Positions 1 to 8,821 of a DNA stretch of 64,000 nt are shown piece by piece. This DNA is from Pectobacterium carotovorum (GTDB lineage: Bacteria > Pseudomonadota > Gammaproteobacteria > Enterobacterales > Enterobacteriaceae), in assembly GCF_900129615.1 (NCBI RefSeq), contig NZ_FQWI01000008.1, forward strand, positions 185,497 to 249,496. The letters run 5' to 3'. The notes beneath the pieces are model-generated. The model saw nothing but the letters and a program-made list of their open reading frames with translations, was not told the DNA's origin and made no database searches. Position numbers and translations under genes: made by a program. Each line of letters begins with the position of its first letter. Positions within the stretch are counted from its first letter, which is position 1.

Positions 1-643
1 TGAACATCACCACGGCTATTTCAACGTCTACAACCGTGCAGCCGAAAACGTCGATACCACGCCGTTAACCGAACCCTGGTCTGCACCGTCCCATATTCTG
101 GATCCCGTAAAAGGCAATAATTTTAAATATTTTCCCTGCTGCTACGCCATTCTGGCACCGCTGGACGGGCTGCTGGCGCTGCGTGAGGAAACTGGGCTAG
201 CTCCCGAATCCTTGGAACGCATTCAGATTGCCATTCACCCCATTCGCTTTCCACATATCAACATTCCTACGCCAGATACACCGTTGGCAGGGAAGTTTAG
301 CCTGCATTACTGCATTGCCCGCGCTTGGGTGCAAGGGAAGCTGACGCTGGATGATTTTATTGACGATGCAGCACTACACGACCCAACCACGCAGTCGCTG
401 ATGGCGCGCGTTGAGCTGATCTGCCATGACGAAGCCACTACGCATACGGCGCACGTCACGCTGGTGGCTCATGATGGGAATACCTATCATCGTCGCGTGG
501 CGGGCGCACTCGGCTCCAGCGCGGAGAACCCGCTGCCGGACAACCTGATTGCGGAGAAATTTATCGACTGCGCCAGTCAGGCGTTGCCGCGCACCGAAGC
601 GCTGGCGTTATACCAACGCCTGTTACGCGACGATTATCGTTAA
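1..643 (+). CDS. MmgE/PrpD family protein, C-terminal part (5' end outside window)
   Basis: An open frame runs from base 2 without interruption to TAA at 641-643, about 213 codons. It is the C-terminal half of a MmgE/PrpD-family protein, whose members include 2-methylcitrate dehydratase and B. subtilis YxeQ. The segment NNFKYFPCCYA near the window edge is the family's K-[FY]-P-C/S-C-Y-style motif, and the chain ends in a mixed alpha/beta region. The true start lies upstream of the window, so an internal TTG at 212 should not be read as the start. A TauE-like permease follows 15 bp downstream. YxeQ-type genes accompany yxe-type S-(2-succino)cysteine clusters, and such a cluster lies 6-11.6 kb away, but a substrate cannot be assigned from this fragment. 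Confidence 0.8.
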   Translation, partial: EHHHGYFNVYNRAAENVDTTPLTEPWSAPSHILDPVKGNNFKYFPCCYAILAPLDGLLALREETGLAPESLERIQIAIHPIRFPHINIPTPDTPLAGKFSLHYCIARAWVQGKLTLDDFIDDAALHDPTTQSLMARVELICHDEATTHTAHVTLVAHDGNTYHRRVAGALGSSAENPLPDNLIAEKFIDCASQALPRTEALALYQRLLRDDYR

Positions 644-658
644 CAACAGGAAGGATGC

Positions 659-1480
659 TTGATACGCCTTGATCGCATCAGGCATTATCATTCGCTCTAC
701 CACGCGATGGGTTCCACCATGCTAGATCTTGTTCCACCCGACATCTCGCCGCTCTTTGCCGGTATCCTGATTTTTTGCAGCTTCCTGACATCGGCGCTAA
801 CGGCAGCGCTGGGCTTGGGCGGTGGCGTCACCTTGCTTGCCATCATGGGACTGGGTATGCCAGTCAGCAGCCTGCTGCCAGTGCACGGCATTGTCCAGCT
901 AGGCTCCAACCTCAGCCGTAGCCTGATCCAACGTTTGTATATCGTCTGGCCGCTGGCGCTGTGGTTTTTTATCGGCAGCGTCATTGGCATCGCAGTGGGT
1001 GCCCCTATTGCAGTCTGGATCCCAGACAACGTGGCAAAAATCGCGTTGGCTCTTTTCATTCTGTGGTCAGTTTTTCGTAAACGTACCGCACCAAAACCGG
1101 TTAACCGGCTGTTCTTCATTCTGGGCGGCGCGCTCACCAGCCTCGGCACCATGATCGTCGGCGCAACAGGCCCGATGGTCGCAGGGCTTATCAGTTCTCA
1201 AGGGCTGACCAAACAGCCGCTGATCGCCACGCATGCGCTTTGCATGGTGTTACAGCACGGCTTGAAGATTCTGGCATTCGGACTGATGGGGTTTGCCTAT
1301 CACGACTGGCTGCCGATGCTGGCCGCAATGATTGCCAGCGGTGTACTGGGTACCTGGCTGGGCACGCGCCTGCTGGATAATCTGCCCGAAAAACTTTTCC
1401 GTACCACCTTTCGCCTCACCATGTTGATTCTCAGCGCTCAGCTCATTTGGCAAGGCGTACAAGGCCTGCTCGCCCACTAA
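659..1480 (+). CDS. TauE/SafE-family membrane permease
   Basis: Predicted inner-membrane protein of 273 residues with about eight hydrophobic segments. It resembles the TauE/SafE (formerly DUF81) family, linked to export or import of sulfite, sulfoacetate and other sulfur or organic anions. A glycine-rich loop (ALGLGGG) follows the first transmembrane helix, as is typical. The TTG at 659 has a good ribosome binding site (AGGAAGG at 648-654) and lies 15 bp after the preceding stop, which favours coupling; ATG at 707 or 719 would give a more usual N-terminus but has no clear binding site. A TauE-like gene (ytnM) also sits in the B. subtilis sulfur-compound operon ytmI, consistent with an organosulfur role here. 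The substrate is unknown. Confidence 0.8.
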   Translation: MIRLDRIRHYHSLYHAMGSTMLDLVPPDISPLFAGILIFCSFLTSALTAALGLGGGVTLLAIMGLGMPVSSLLPVHGIVQLGSNLSRSLIQRLYIVWPLALWFFIGSVIGIAVGAPIAVWIPDNVAKIALALFILWSVFRKRTAPKPVNRLFFILGGALTSLGTMIVGATGPMVAGLISSQGLTKQPLIATHALCMVLQHGLKILAFGLMGFAYHDWLPMLAAMIASGVLGTWLGTRLLDNLPEKLFRTTFRLTMLILSAQLIWQGVQGLLAH

Positions 1481-1619
1481 TCTCTCCCTTCTGTGCCTTG
1501 CTTACCGTGCGAGGCACAGTTCTCTTTTCCCCTTCACATTATCCCCAAAATGGCTATATCCACTATTCAGCTTTAGATAGAGAAATATGCTATTTGCCAT
1601 TTGAATGCAACATTGAGAA

Positions 1620-1635
1620 CATTTGTATACAAATG
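1620..1635. promoter_or_regulatory. Perfect 16-bp palindrome, candidate GntR-type operator for aapJ
   Basis: CATTTGTATACAAATG is an exact inverted repeat located 67 bp before the aapJ start codon. The core TTGTATACAA has the TTG-TATA-CAA form seen in operators of GntR-family regulators such as UxuR and ExuR. A degenerate half copy (CATTTGAATG, 1599-1608) lies just upstream. TATACA inside the palindrome could serve as a -10 box, in which case binding would block the promoter. No regulator gene is visible in the window, so the family assignment is inference. Confidence 0.5.
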
Positions 1636-1701
1636 GACGCACCATAATAAAAACAATTAATTACAACACGTTAAAACAACACCGACTATTCTGAGGATAC
1701 T

Positions 1702-2754
1702 ATGCTGAGAAAACTACTCTCATTGACGACCGCCACAGCGCTGACTTTAGGGAGTCTCCTGCTGCCTGTTGCTCAGGCCACTGCCGCTGACGCTGGAAAT
1801 GGTGAAACACTCAAAAAGATCAAAGCACGCGGTGAGCTGGTTTGCGGCGTGCACCCAGCGCGCCACGGCTTTTCTGCGATTGATAGCAAAGGACAGTGGA
1901 CCGGCCTGGACGTCGATTATTGCCGCGCATTAGCTGCCGCTATTTTTGGCGACGCAAACAAAGTGCGTTTTGCCGCCCTGTCTACCGCGCAACGCTTCCC
2001 GGCGATTCAGTCTGGTGAAGTTGATGTGCTGTCACGCAATATCACTGCCGATTTGTCGCGCGATACGTCGCTGGGCCTGAACTTCGCACCGCCGACCTTC
2101 TATACCGGAACGGGCTTTATGGTGCGTACCAGCACCAATGTGAAGAAGGTGGAAGATTTGGACGGCGCGACCGTCTGCATCACGCCGGGCAGCAGCACCG
2201 AACGCAACGTCGCGCAGATTTTTGCATCACGCAACCTGCATTACACCCCGGTCGTCATCGAGAACAATAAAGAGTACGTCGCAGCCTACCTGTCTGGACG
2301 CTGCGATGTCATTGCCCGCGATAAAGTGGCGCTGCCCGGCGTGCGCACCTTCGACGCGGAAAAGCCCTCTGACCACGTCATTCTACCGGGGATTTACTCA
2401 AAAGAGCCGTTGGCAATGGCAGTCCGTCAGGGTGACGACCAGTGGTACGACATCGTGAAATGGGTGGTGTATGCCACGTTCAACGCGGAAGAGATGGAAA
2501 TCGGCCAGCAGAACGTGGACAGCAAACTCAAATCAACAGACCCGGATATACAGGCATTGCTTGGGGTCACCGGCGATTACGGTCAGAAGCTGGGATTGAA
2601 CAACCAGTGGGCTTACAACCTGATTAAGCAGGTAGGCAATTACGGCGATATTTATAACCGCCACTTCGGGCCAGACACCCCGGCACCGCTGGAGCGCGAC
2701 CTGAATAATCTCTGGACGAAAGGCGGCCTGCTCTACGGCCTGCCCATTCGTTAA
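1702..2754 (+). CDS. aapJ: General amino-acid ABC transporter, periplasmic binding protein (AapJ-like)
   Basis: Type II solute-binding protein of 350 residues. A Sec signal peptide covers about residues 1-28 (basic start, hydrophobic core, ATAADA cleavage area). The mature part starts with the family pattern TLKKIKARGELVCGV, and the first lobe carries GLDVDYCRALAAAIFGD. Length and sequence fit AapJ of general L-amino-acid transporters (AapJQMP). The ATG has a good ribosome binding site (GAGGATACT) upstream. It is first in a four-gene operon with two permeases and an ATPase. A hairpin after the stop may give it higher expression than the membrane genes. The true ligand is open: the neighbouring genes suggest a modified or organosulfur amino acid, but that is inference. 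Confidence 0.88.
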   Translation: MLRKLLSLTTATALTLGSLLLPVAQATAADAGNGETLKKIKARGELVCGVHPARHGFSAIDSKGQWTGLDVDYCRALAAAIFGDANKVRFAALSTAQRFPAIQSGEVDVLSRNITADLSRDTSLGLNFAPPTFYTGTGFMVRTSTNVKKVEDLDGATVCITPGSSTERNVAQIFASRNLHYTPVVIENNKEYVAAYLSGRCDVIARDKVALPGVRTFDAEKPSDHVILPGIYSKEPLAMAVRQGDDQWYDIVKWVVYATFNAEEMEIGQQNVDSKLKSTDPDIQALLGVTGDYGQKLGLNNQWAYNLIKQVGNYGDIYNRHFGPDTPAPLERDLNNLWTKGGLLYGLPIR

Positions 2755-2768
2755 TTCACTACACCATC

Positions 2769-2800
2769 GGCATCAGCCCGGAAATCTCTGAGCTGATGCC
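2769..2800 (+). promoter_or_regulatory. Intercistronic hairpin after aapJ
   Basis: GGCATCAGC (2769-2777) and GCTGATGCC (2792-2800) form a perfect 9-bp stem with a 14-nt loop. There is no T-run, so it is probably an mRNA-stabilising or partial-termination element that raises binding-protein output relative to the permeases. It also argues against a permease start codon inside this stem. Confidence 0.5.
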
Positions 2801-2879
2801 ATGCCATCGCATTCACGCCCTACCGCTATCAGGTCGCATGTTAAGTAGCGGTACTGGCCAGAAGAAAAGACCGCCGGTA

Positions 2880-4103
2880 ATGAAATCATCACAGAAGACG
2901 CTATCGTCAGCCTCTGCACCACCGTGGCTGGGAACACTACCTTATTCGCGCCGTCTGTTGAATGCGTTTGACAGCAAGTCCCTACGCGCCTGGATTTATC
3001 AGTGCCTGCTCGGCCTCCTGATTGTCGCTTTCAGCTACTGGCTGTACGCCAACGTGGTCGAAAACCTGCGTTCGCAAAACATTGCCACCGGCTTCGGTTT
3101 TCTTGATCACACCGCACAGTTTGAGATTGGTGAAAAGCTCATCGCGTTTACCCCGCGAGACAGCTATCTGCGCGCACTTGGCGTCGGGTTATTGAATACC
3201 CTGTACGTCACGCTATGCGGCATCGTACTCGCCACGTTGCTCGGTTTCTCCGTCGGGATCGCCCGCGTCTCCCGCAACTGGCTACTGGCGCGGCTTGCCG
3301 GGGGATACATCGAGCTGATGCGCAATATCCCCGTGATCTTGCAGGTGATTTTCTGGTCGGTGGTGATCCGTAATTTGCCCTCGCCACGCGACGCCATCGA
3401 GCTTGGTAGCCTGGGATTTCTGACCAATCGCGGGCTGTCTTTTTCCGTCCCCGCTGCGCATCACGGCTGGCTGTGGACCGGGATCGCGCTACTCGCCGCC
3501 GTCCTGATTAGCCTGATTCTGAAACGCGTGGCCCGCTACATGCGGGAAAATGCAGGCCGCTCTCTGCCTACAGGTCGCCTGATACTGGCCGCGATCATCG
3601 GGTTACCGCTGCTGGTCTGGTGGCTTTCTGGCGCTCCAGCAGAGCTTGACCGACCTATCCTGAGCGGCTTTAACTTCCGCGGTGGCTTTACCGTCAGCCC
3701 TGAATTCACTGCGCTGCTGCTTGGCATTGCACTCTATTCCTCTGCGTTTATCGCGGAAATCGTGCGGGCAGGCATTCAGTCGATCCCTAAAGGCCAATTG
3801 GAAGCGGCACGCGCGCTGTCTTTTTCGCCCTGGCATATGATGCGCCACATCATCATTCCACAGGCCATGCGCGTCATCGTTCCACCGTTGACCAGCCAAT
3901 ATGTCAGCCTGTCAAAAAACAGCTCAATCGCAGTCGTGGTGGGTTACCCGGAGCTGGCAAACATCAGTAACACGCTAATGAATCAGACCGGTCAGGCGCT
4001 CGAAGTGATTGCCATCATGATGGTGGTTTACCTGACGGTCAGCATCGTGACATCGCTGCTGATGAACCTGTTTAACCGCGTCGTCGCCATCAAAGAGCGC
4101 TGA
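2880..4103 (+). CDS. aapQ: General amino-acid ABC transporter permease (AapQ-like)
   Basis: Inner-membrane permease of the HisM/GlnP-type fold, about 407 residues from ATG 2880. An N-terminal transmembrane segment is followed by a long periplasmic insert, a feature of AapQ and BztB proteins that makes them longer than ordinary amino-acid permeases. The C-terminal half carries the ATPase-contact EAA loop (EAARALSFSPWHMMRHIIIP) and the LTSQYVSLSKNSSIA motif. An in-frame extension back to 2796 would place the start within the hairpin after aapJ and has no ribosome binding site; ATG 2838 is a possible alternative. It is followed 10 bp later by aapM, with which it should form a heterodimeric channel. 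Confidence 0.85.
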   Translation: MKSSQKTLSSASAPPWLGTLPYSRRLLNAFDSKSLRAWIYQCLLGLLIVAFSYWLYANVVENLRSQNIATGFGFLDHTAQFEIGEKLIAFTPRDSYLRALGVGLLNTLYVTLCGIVLATLLGFSVGIARVSRNWLLARLAGGYIELMRNIPVILQVIFWSVVIRNLPSPRDAIELGSLGFLTNRGLSFSVPAAHHGWLWTGIALLAAVLISLILKRVARYMRENAGRSLPTGRLILAAIIGLPLLVWWLSGAPAELDRPILSGFNFRGGFTVSPEFTALLLGIALYSSAFIAEIVRAGIQSIPKGQLEAARALSFSPWHMMRHIIIPQAMRVIVPPLTSQYVSLSKNSSIAVVVGYPELANISNTLMNQTGQALEVIAIMMVVYLTVSIVTSLLMNLFNRVVAIKER

Positions 4104-4113
4104 GGAGCACTGA

Positions 4114-5223
4114 ATGTTATTTCCGGTACTGTCACTCTCCGCCGTTCCCAGCCGCTTGCGCACGCCGCTGCTGTGGCTGCGTCGCCACCTGTTCAGCAGC
4201 GTGCCGCAAACCATCCTCACACTGCTACTAGCGGTGTTGATGTGGAACGTCGGCAATAAACTGCTGCACTGGGGCATTCTCGATGCCGTGTGGTACACCA
4301 CTGACCCAGACATCTGCCGTGTAGCCGCTGGCGCCTGCTGGGCGGTGATCGTGGAAAAACATCGCCCCATCCTGTTTGGCCTTTATCCTTACGATGAACA
4401 CTGGCGTCTGGTGTTGGCGATGGGAATCTGGTTTCTGGCGCTTGGCCTGTCGCTGATGCCGCGCTTCTGGCATTCGCGCATCCTCTTACCGCAGTGGATC
4501 GTCGCGGTAGTCGGCATCGCCATCCTGATGTCTGGCGGCGTATTTGGCTTATCTTACGTGCCTTCCAGCGAATGGGGCGGACTGCCGCTGACCATTCTGT
4601 TGTTTAGCGGCACGGTCGTCATCGGTATGCCGGTTTCAGTTTTATTGGCGTTAGGCCGACGCTCACCGCTGCCCTTTCTGCGCGGCCTGTCGGTTATTTT
4701 TATCGAAGGCCTGCGCGGCGTGCCGCTCATCACGATTCTGTTCGTCGCGGTTAACGTCTTCCCGCTGTTCCTACCCGCAGGCATGGAAATCAACAAGCTA
4801 CTGCGCATCATCATCGGCATCGCGCTGTTTTTCGCCTGCTATCAGGCTGAGGTGATTCGCGGTGGTTTACAGTCCGTTCCACGCGGGCAATACGAAGCGG
4901 CGATGGCACTCAACCTCGGCTATTGGCACACGACGACCAAAATCATCCTGCCGCAGGCGCTGCGTATCTGCCTGCCCGCCATGACCAACCATATTATCGC
5001 CGCCATGAAGAATACTTCATTCGTCATCATTATCGGGCTGTTCGACATCCTCACCGCCACCAGTTCGGTGATGCAGGACCCGCTATGGCGGCGTTATTAC
5101 ATTGAAACGTACCTTTTCATCTCGGCTATCTATCTGCTGTTTGGCTTCTTGCTCTCACGCTACGCGCTGTGGGTGGAAAAACGCATCGATGCCAGCCGTA
5201 ACCCAGAAACGTATCACGGTTAA
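4114..5223 (+). CDS. aapM: General amino-acid ABC transporter permease (AapM-like)
   Basis: Second inner-membrane permease of the Aap system, 369 residues, the expected partner of AapQ. Four hydrophobic segments occur in the N-terminal half before the transporter core, as in AapM and BztC. The core holds the EAA loop (YEAAMALNLGYWHTTTKIILP) and MTNHIIAAMKNTSFV, which matches the corresponding motif of AapQ. The ribosome binding site is TGAGGAGC just before ATG. The gene lies between aapQ (10-bp gap) and aapP (42-bp gap), so it is part of the same operon. Confidence 0.87.
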   Translation: MLFPVLSLSAVPSRLRTPLLWLRRHLFSSVPQTILTLLLAVLMWNVGNKLLHWGILDAVWYTTDPDICRVAAGACWAVIVEKHRPILFGLYPYDEHWRLVLAMGIWFLALGLSLMPRFWHSRILLPQWIVAVVGIAILMSGGVFGLSYVPSSEWGGLPLTILLFSGTVVIGMPVSVLLALGRRSPLPFLRGLSVIFIEGLRGVPLITILFVAVNVFPLFLPAGMEINKLLRIIIGIALFFACYQAEVIRGGLQSVPRGQYEAAMALNLGYWHTTTKIILPQALRICLPAMTNHIIAAMKNTSFVIIIGLFDILTATSSVMQDPLWRRYYIETYLFISAIYLLFGFLLSRYALWVEKRIDASRNPETYHG

Positions 5224-5265
5224 GCGATAGCCGTTGATGAAAACACAGACAGGAGCTTTGTTATC

Positions 5266-6066
5266 ATGAGCTTAGCCGCAGACACTTTCGTTACAGACAA
5301 TGCAGTGACAAACAGTATCGTTACAAACAATAACGTCATTATTGAGATCGACGCTGTCAGCAAATGGTACGGTGCGTTTCAGGCGCTGAATAACGTGACG
5401 CTGAACGTGGAGAAAGGAGAACGCGTGGTGATTTGCGGCCCTTCCGGCTCCGGCAAATCCACGCTCATCCGCTGCATTAATCGACTGGAAGAGCACCACG
5501 ACGGGCATATCCGCGTGAACGGCATTGAAGTTAACGACAATATCAAGAACATCAACCGCGTGCGCTCCGGCATCGGCATGCTGTTCCAGCAGTTCAATTT
5601 GTTTCCCCACCTGAGCGTGCTGGATAACCTGACGATCGGCCCGACGCTGGTCAAACAGCGTAAGAAGCAGGAAGCCATTGATTTAGCGATGCATTACCTG
5701 GAAAAGGTGCATATCGCCAATCAGGCGCACAAATTCCCGCTACAGCTCTCTGGCGGCCAGCAGCAGCGCGTGGCCATTGCCCGGGCACTGTGCATGCAGC
5801 CGGAAATTATGCTGTTTGATGAGCCCACGTCTGCGCTGGACCCAGAGATGATTAAAGAGGTGCTGGATGTGATGCTCGATCTGGCGGAATCCGGCATGAC
5901 GATGATCGTCGTCACCCATGAAATGGGTTTTGCCAAAACGGTCGCGGACAAAGTCATTCTGATGGCAGATGGCAGCATTGTGGAATCCGCCCCGCCGCAA
6001 GACTTCTTCAACACGCCATCACACCCGCGTACGCGCCAATTCCTGGATCAGATTCTGAGCCATTGA
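5266..6066 (+). CDS. aapP: General amino-acid ABC transporter ATPase (AapP-like)
   Basis: ATP-binding subunit of 266 residues. Walker A is GPSGSGKST at about residues 58-66, the signature is LSGGQQQR, Walker B is [12 protein letters not shown], and the switch histidine lies in VTHEMGFAK. This is the HisP/GlnQ-type polar amino-acid ATPase. About 23 residues before the first conserved strand are rich in Thr, Asn and Val (for example [14 protein letters not shown]) and come from short imperfect DNA repeats. This extension is unusual for the family, and no later ATG precedes the ATPase core. It is the last gene of the aapJQMP operon and converges on the minus-strand operon that ends at 6125. Confidence 0.9.
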   Translation: MSLAADTFVTDNAVTNSIVTNNNVIIEIDAVSKWYGAFQALNNVTLNVEKGERVVICGPSGSGKSTLIRCINRLEEHHDGHIRVNGIEVNDNIKNINRVRSGIGMLFQQFNLFPHLSVLDNLTIGPTLVKQRKKQEAIDLAMHYLEKVHIANQAHKFPLQLSGGQQQRVAIARALCMQPEIMLFDEPTSALDPEMIKEVLDVMLDLAESGMTMIVVTHEMGFAKTVADKVILMADGSIVESAPPQDFFNTPSHPRTRQFLDQILSH

Positions 6067-6071
6067 TAAGC

Positions 6072-6106
6072 AAAAAAATATCCGCGTCGAGGAATCGGCG
6101 CGGATA
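6072..6106 (-). terminator. Rho-independent terminator of the minus-strand salvage operon
   Basis: TATCCGCG (6079-6086) pairs perfectly with CGCGGATA (6099-6106). The A-run at 6072-6078 reads as seven T residues after the stem on the minus strand. It stands 19 bp beyond the stop of the M20 deacylase gene. It has no T-run for the plus strand, so aapP readthrough would rely on another mechanism. Confidence 0.85.
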
Positions 6107-6124
6107 GCATGGCTTAACCGTGAA

Positions 6125-7282
6125 TTAGCGGGAGGACAGCTGTTCTAAACTCTGCTTCGCCACCTGATACAGATAATGCGCAGTCGGGAACAGCGCGCTA
6201 TCATCGACGCGGAATTTCGGGTGATGCAGCGCATATGGTCCGCCGGAGCCGACCATCATGAACGTACCCGGCAATTTCTGCTGATAGAACGCAAAATCTT
6301 CACCAATCGGGCTGGCTTCCACGCGACGCGCTTCAAACCCTTCGTCACTCGCCACATTCAGCGCAAACTCAACCCACTCTGGCGTGTTGATCACCGACGG
6401 CGGCCCGGCATGCCACAGGAATTCAATTTCTGCACCAAAGGTGCTGGCGATACCCGCTACGATCTGACGGAAGCGCTGTTCAATTAAATCACGCGCGGCC
6501 TGATTGAACGTTCTGACCGTACCTTCGACATAGGCCGTGTCTGGGATCACGTTCCAGGTACTGCCGCTATGTACCTGCGTAATCGACACCACCGCGTTAT
6601 TGTCGGACGATACCGTGCGGCTGATAATGGTCTGTACAGCAGAAATCAGCTGACCCAGAATGATAATCGGATCGTTGCCTTCATGCGGCTTCGCGGCGTG
6701 ACAGCCTTTCGCTGCGATCTTGATCTCAAAGCGGTCAACACCCGCCGTCAATGCGCCGTCTTTCCCACCGATAACGCCAACCGGCAGCGTTGGATCGTTG
6801 TGAATGCCAAAAATCGCTACCGCATTGTCCAACGCGCCAACGGCGATGACTTCCGGCGCGCCCAATCCTGTCTCTTCAGCAGCCTGGAACAAAATTCGCA
6901 CCGTGCCTTTCAGCTCCGGCTCAATTTTCTTCAACAGAATCGCCGCGCCCAGCGCCGCGGAAGAGTGAAAATCATGACCGCAGGCGTGCATCACGCCCTT
7001 GTTGAGCGACGTAAATTCTACGCCAGACTCTTCTTCAATCGGCAGGGCATCTATGTCGGAACGCACCACGACCAGTGGGCCTTCCTGTAAACCGCCCACT
7101 TCCGCAACCAGACCGGTTTTCAACGGCAGGTCGAGGATACGAATCCCTTCTTTTTCCAATACCGCACGAATCTTCTTCGTGGTCTCGAACTCCTGATTCG
7201 ACAGTTCAGGATGGCGGTGTAAATCGTGGCGAAACGCCTGAATAAACTGAGCCAGAGGCTCGTGCTGAGATGCTGTTCTCAT
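6125..7282 (-). CDS. M20-family amidohydrolase/deacylase (YxeP-like)
   Basis: Metallo-amidohydrolase of the M20D branch (hippurate hydrolase, N-acyl-amino-acid deacylase), about 385 residues. Metal-binding motifs are visible: HACGHDFHSS, the adjacent glutamates in AAEETGLGAPE, and HNDPTLPVG. The start at 7282 has a GGAG site 10-11 bp upstream; an upstream ATG at 7297 is less well placed. In yxe-type clusters the equivalent enzyme (YxeP) removes the acetyl group from N-acetylcysteine, the last step of S-(2-succino)cysteine salvage, and this position at the end of the operon fits that job. It lies 77 bp after the ATPase gene and before a strong terminator. Substrate assignment is inference from context. 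Confidence 0.85.
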   Translation of the reverse strand: MRTASQHEPLAQFIQAFRHDLHRHPELSNQEFETTKKIRAVLEKEGIRILDLPLKTGLVAEVGGLQEGPLVVVRSDIDALPIEEESGVEFTSLNKGVMHACGHDFHSSAALGAAILLKKIEPELKGTVRILFQAAEETGLGAPEVIAVGALDNAVAIFGIHNDPTLPVGVIGGKDGALTAGVDRFEIKIAAKGCHAAKPHEGNDPIIILGQLISAVQTIISRTVSSDNNAVVSITQVHSGSTWNVIPDTAYVEGTVRTFNQAARDLIEQRFRQIVAGIASTFGAEIEFLWHAGPPSVINTPEWVEFALNVASDEGFEARRVEASPIGEDFAFYQQKLPGTFMMVGSGGPYALHHPKFRVDDSALFPTAHYLYQVAKQSLEQLSSR

Positions 7283-7359
7283 GAATACTTGCTCCACATT
7301 ATCGTGCCCTGCCTGACAGGGCTGCCTTGTTCAGGCGTGCAGGTGTCTCTACGTATGCG

Positions 7360-8121
7360 TTAAATATCGTACTCAAGCGGCTCAGGCAGCTTGGTCAACT
7401 GACGCAGGAAACGCTGGGTTTGCGGGTTGTCCGAGAAGCTAATCACCTGCTCCGCCGGGCCCTCCTCAACGATGTGCCCGTCCGCCATGAAGATCACGCG
7501 ATCAGCCACTTCTTTCGCAAACTGCATTTCATGGGTGACGATCACCATCGTGGTGTCGTTTTTCGCCAGCTTCTGAATCACCTGAAGCACTTCGTGTACC
7601 CTTTCCGGGTCAAGCGCCGAGGTCGGTTCATCAAACAAAATCGCCTTCGGATCCACCGCCAGCGCACGCGCAATACTCACGCGCTGTTGCTGTCCGCCGG
7701 ACAGCGTCACCGGATATTGTGCCGCCTGCGGCAGCAGACCGACCTGCTCCAGCAGCGCCAAACCAATTTCATCCGCCTGCTTCTTCGGCATTTTTTTCAC
7801 GACAATCAGCGCTTCCGTCACATTCTCCAGCGCTGTTTTGTTCTTAAACAGGTTGTAACTCTGGAATACCATCGCCGTCTGGCGGCGCAACGCATAGGCT
7901 TCTTTAGCGCTGTAACGGCGCGTATCCAGCGTTTGTTCGCCAATTTCGATCGTGCCCGACTCTGGCGTTTCCAGCAGGTTAAGACAGCGCAGCAGCGTGG
8001 ACTTACCCGAACCCGATGGACCGATGATCGCGACGACTTCGCCTTTCGCGATATCCAAACTGATGTTGTCCAACACCACCTGATCGCCAAAGCGTTTAGA
8101 AAGATTCTTTACACTGATCAT
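7360..8121 (-). CDS. Amino-acid ABC transporter ATPase (YxeO-like)
   Basis: ATP-binding subunit of 253 residues of the polar amino-acid/cystine type. Walker A is GPSGSGKST near residues 34-42, the signature is LSGGQQQR, Walker B is [12 protein letters not shown], and the switch region is VTHEMQFAKEVAD. The gene begins 9 bp after the permease stop, so the two are almost certainly co-translated. It powers uptake by the YxeM/YxeN-like components encoded just upstream. It is a different protein from the AapP-like ATPase of the facing operon. Confidence 0.9.
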   Translation of the reverse strand: MISVKNLSKRFGDQVVLDNISLDIAKGEVVAIIGPSGSGKSTLLRCLNLLETPESGTIEIGEQTLDTRRYSAKEAYALRRQTAMVFQSYNLFKNKTALENVTEALIVVKKMPKKQADEIGLALLEQVGLLPQAAQYPVTLSGGQQQRVSIARALAVDPKAILFDEPTSALDPERVHEVLQVIQKLAKNDTTMVIVTHEMQFAKEVADRVIFMADGHIVEEGPAEQVISFSDNPQTQRFLRQLTKLPEPLEYDI

Positions 8122-8130
8122 GTCAGCCCC

Positions 8131-8802
8131 TTATCGCTGTAGCGAGTGATTCAGTTTCTTCTCAAGCTGTTTTTGCAGCCAAGAGTAAACAATGATCACC
8201 AACCAGTAAATCAGACCCACAACCAGGAAGGTCTCAAAGAAACGCAGAGATTCGGCGGCAATCATCTTGCCTTCCGCGAACAGTTCAGAGACGCCCAGCG
8301 CAAAGGCTACCGAGGTATCTTTAATCAGGGAAATGAAGGTGTTCCCCGTCGCTGGCAGCGCATTCAGCATGGCCTGAGGCAACACGATGCGGCGATAAAC
8401 CTGCGCTTTACTCATTCCAATGGATAGACCCGCTTCCGTCTGGCCGAAGTCGACCGAGGCCAAACCCGCACGGAAAATCTCAGCCATATAGGCGGATGTT
8501 TTCAGGCTAAAGCCGATAATCGCGGCCGTCATCGCATCCAGATTGGATAAGCCGGGGAATAGCTGCGGCAAGCCGAAGTAGATGATAAACAGCTGAACCA
8601 GCGACGGAATACCGCGGAACAGCGAGATATACAGTTCGACGATTTTTACTACCACGACGATCTTGCTTTCACGGACTAACGCCAGTATCAGGCCGAGAAC
8701 CATAGCAAAAAACATCGAAACCACGGCAAGAAACAGCGTGGTCGGCAAATACATTAATACCTGAGGAAAGACTTTTAACAGGTAGGCAAGATCGACATTC
8801 AT
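8131..8802 (-). CDS. Amino-acid ABC transporter permease (YxeN-like)
   Basis: Small inner-membrane permease of 223 residues with about five transmembrane helices, of the HisMQ/GlnP family. It contains the segments YISLFRGIPSLVQLFIIYFG and LPATGNTFISLIKDTSVAF and an ATPase-contact loop (GLSIGMSKAQVYRRIVLPQA). From memory these segments closely parallel B. subtilis YxeN. It probably works as a homodimer because no second permease is present. It lies between the binding-protein gene (80-bp gap with a hairpin) and the ATPase gene (9-bp gap). Confidence 0.88.
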   Translation of the reverse strand: MNVDLAYLLKVFPQVLMYLPTTLFLAVVSMFFAMVLGLILALVRESKIVVVVKIVELYISLFRGIPSLVQLFIIYFGLPQLFPGLSNLDAMTAAIIGFSLKTSAYMAEIFRAGLASVDFGQTEAGLSIGMSKAQVYRRIVLPQAMLNALPATGNTFISLIKDTSVAFALGVSELFAEGKMIAAESLRFFETFLVVGLIYWLVIIVYSWLQKQLEKKLNHSLQR

Positions 8803-8821
8803 GAGTCATACCATTAATGCT

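Noticed and set aside
1447..1647. A 66-codon plus-strand frame between the TauE gene and aapJ
   Set aside because: It starts inside the TauE gene, has no ribosome binding site or family pattern, and covers the aapJ operator palindrome.
7327..8142. A 271-codon plus-strand frame opposite the YxeO-like ATPase
   Set aside because: It is antisense to a gene with complete Walker A, signature and Walker B motifs; its arginine/histidine-rich content is typical of a shadow frame.
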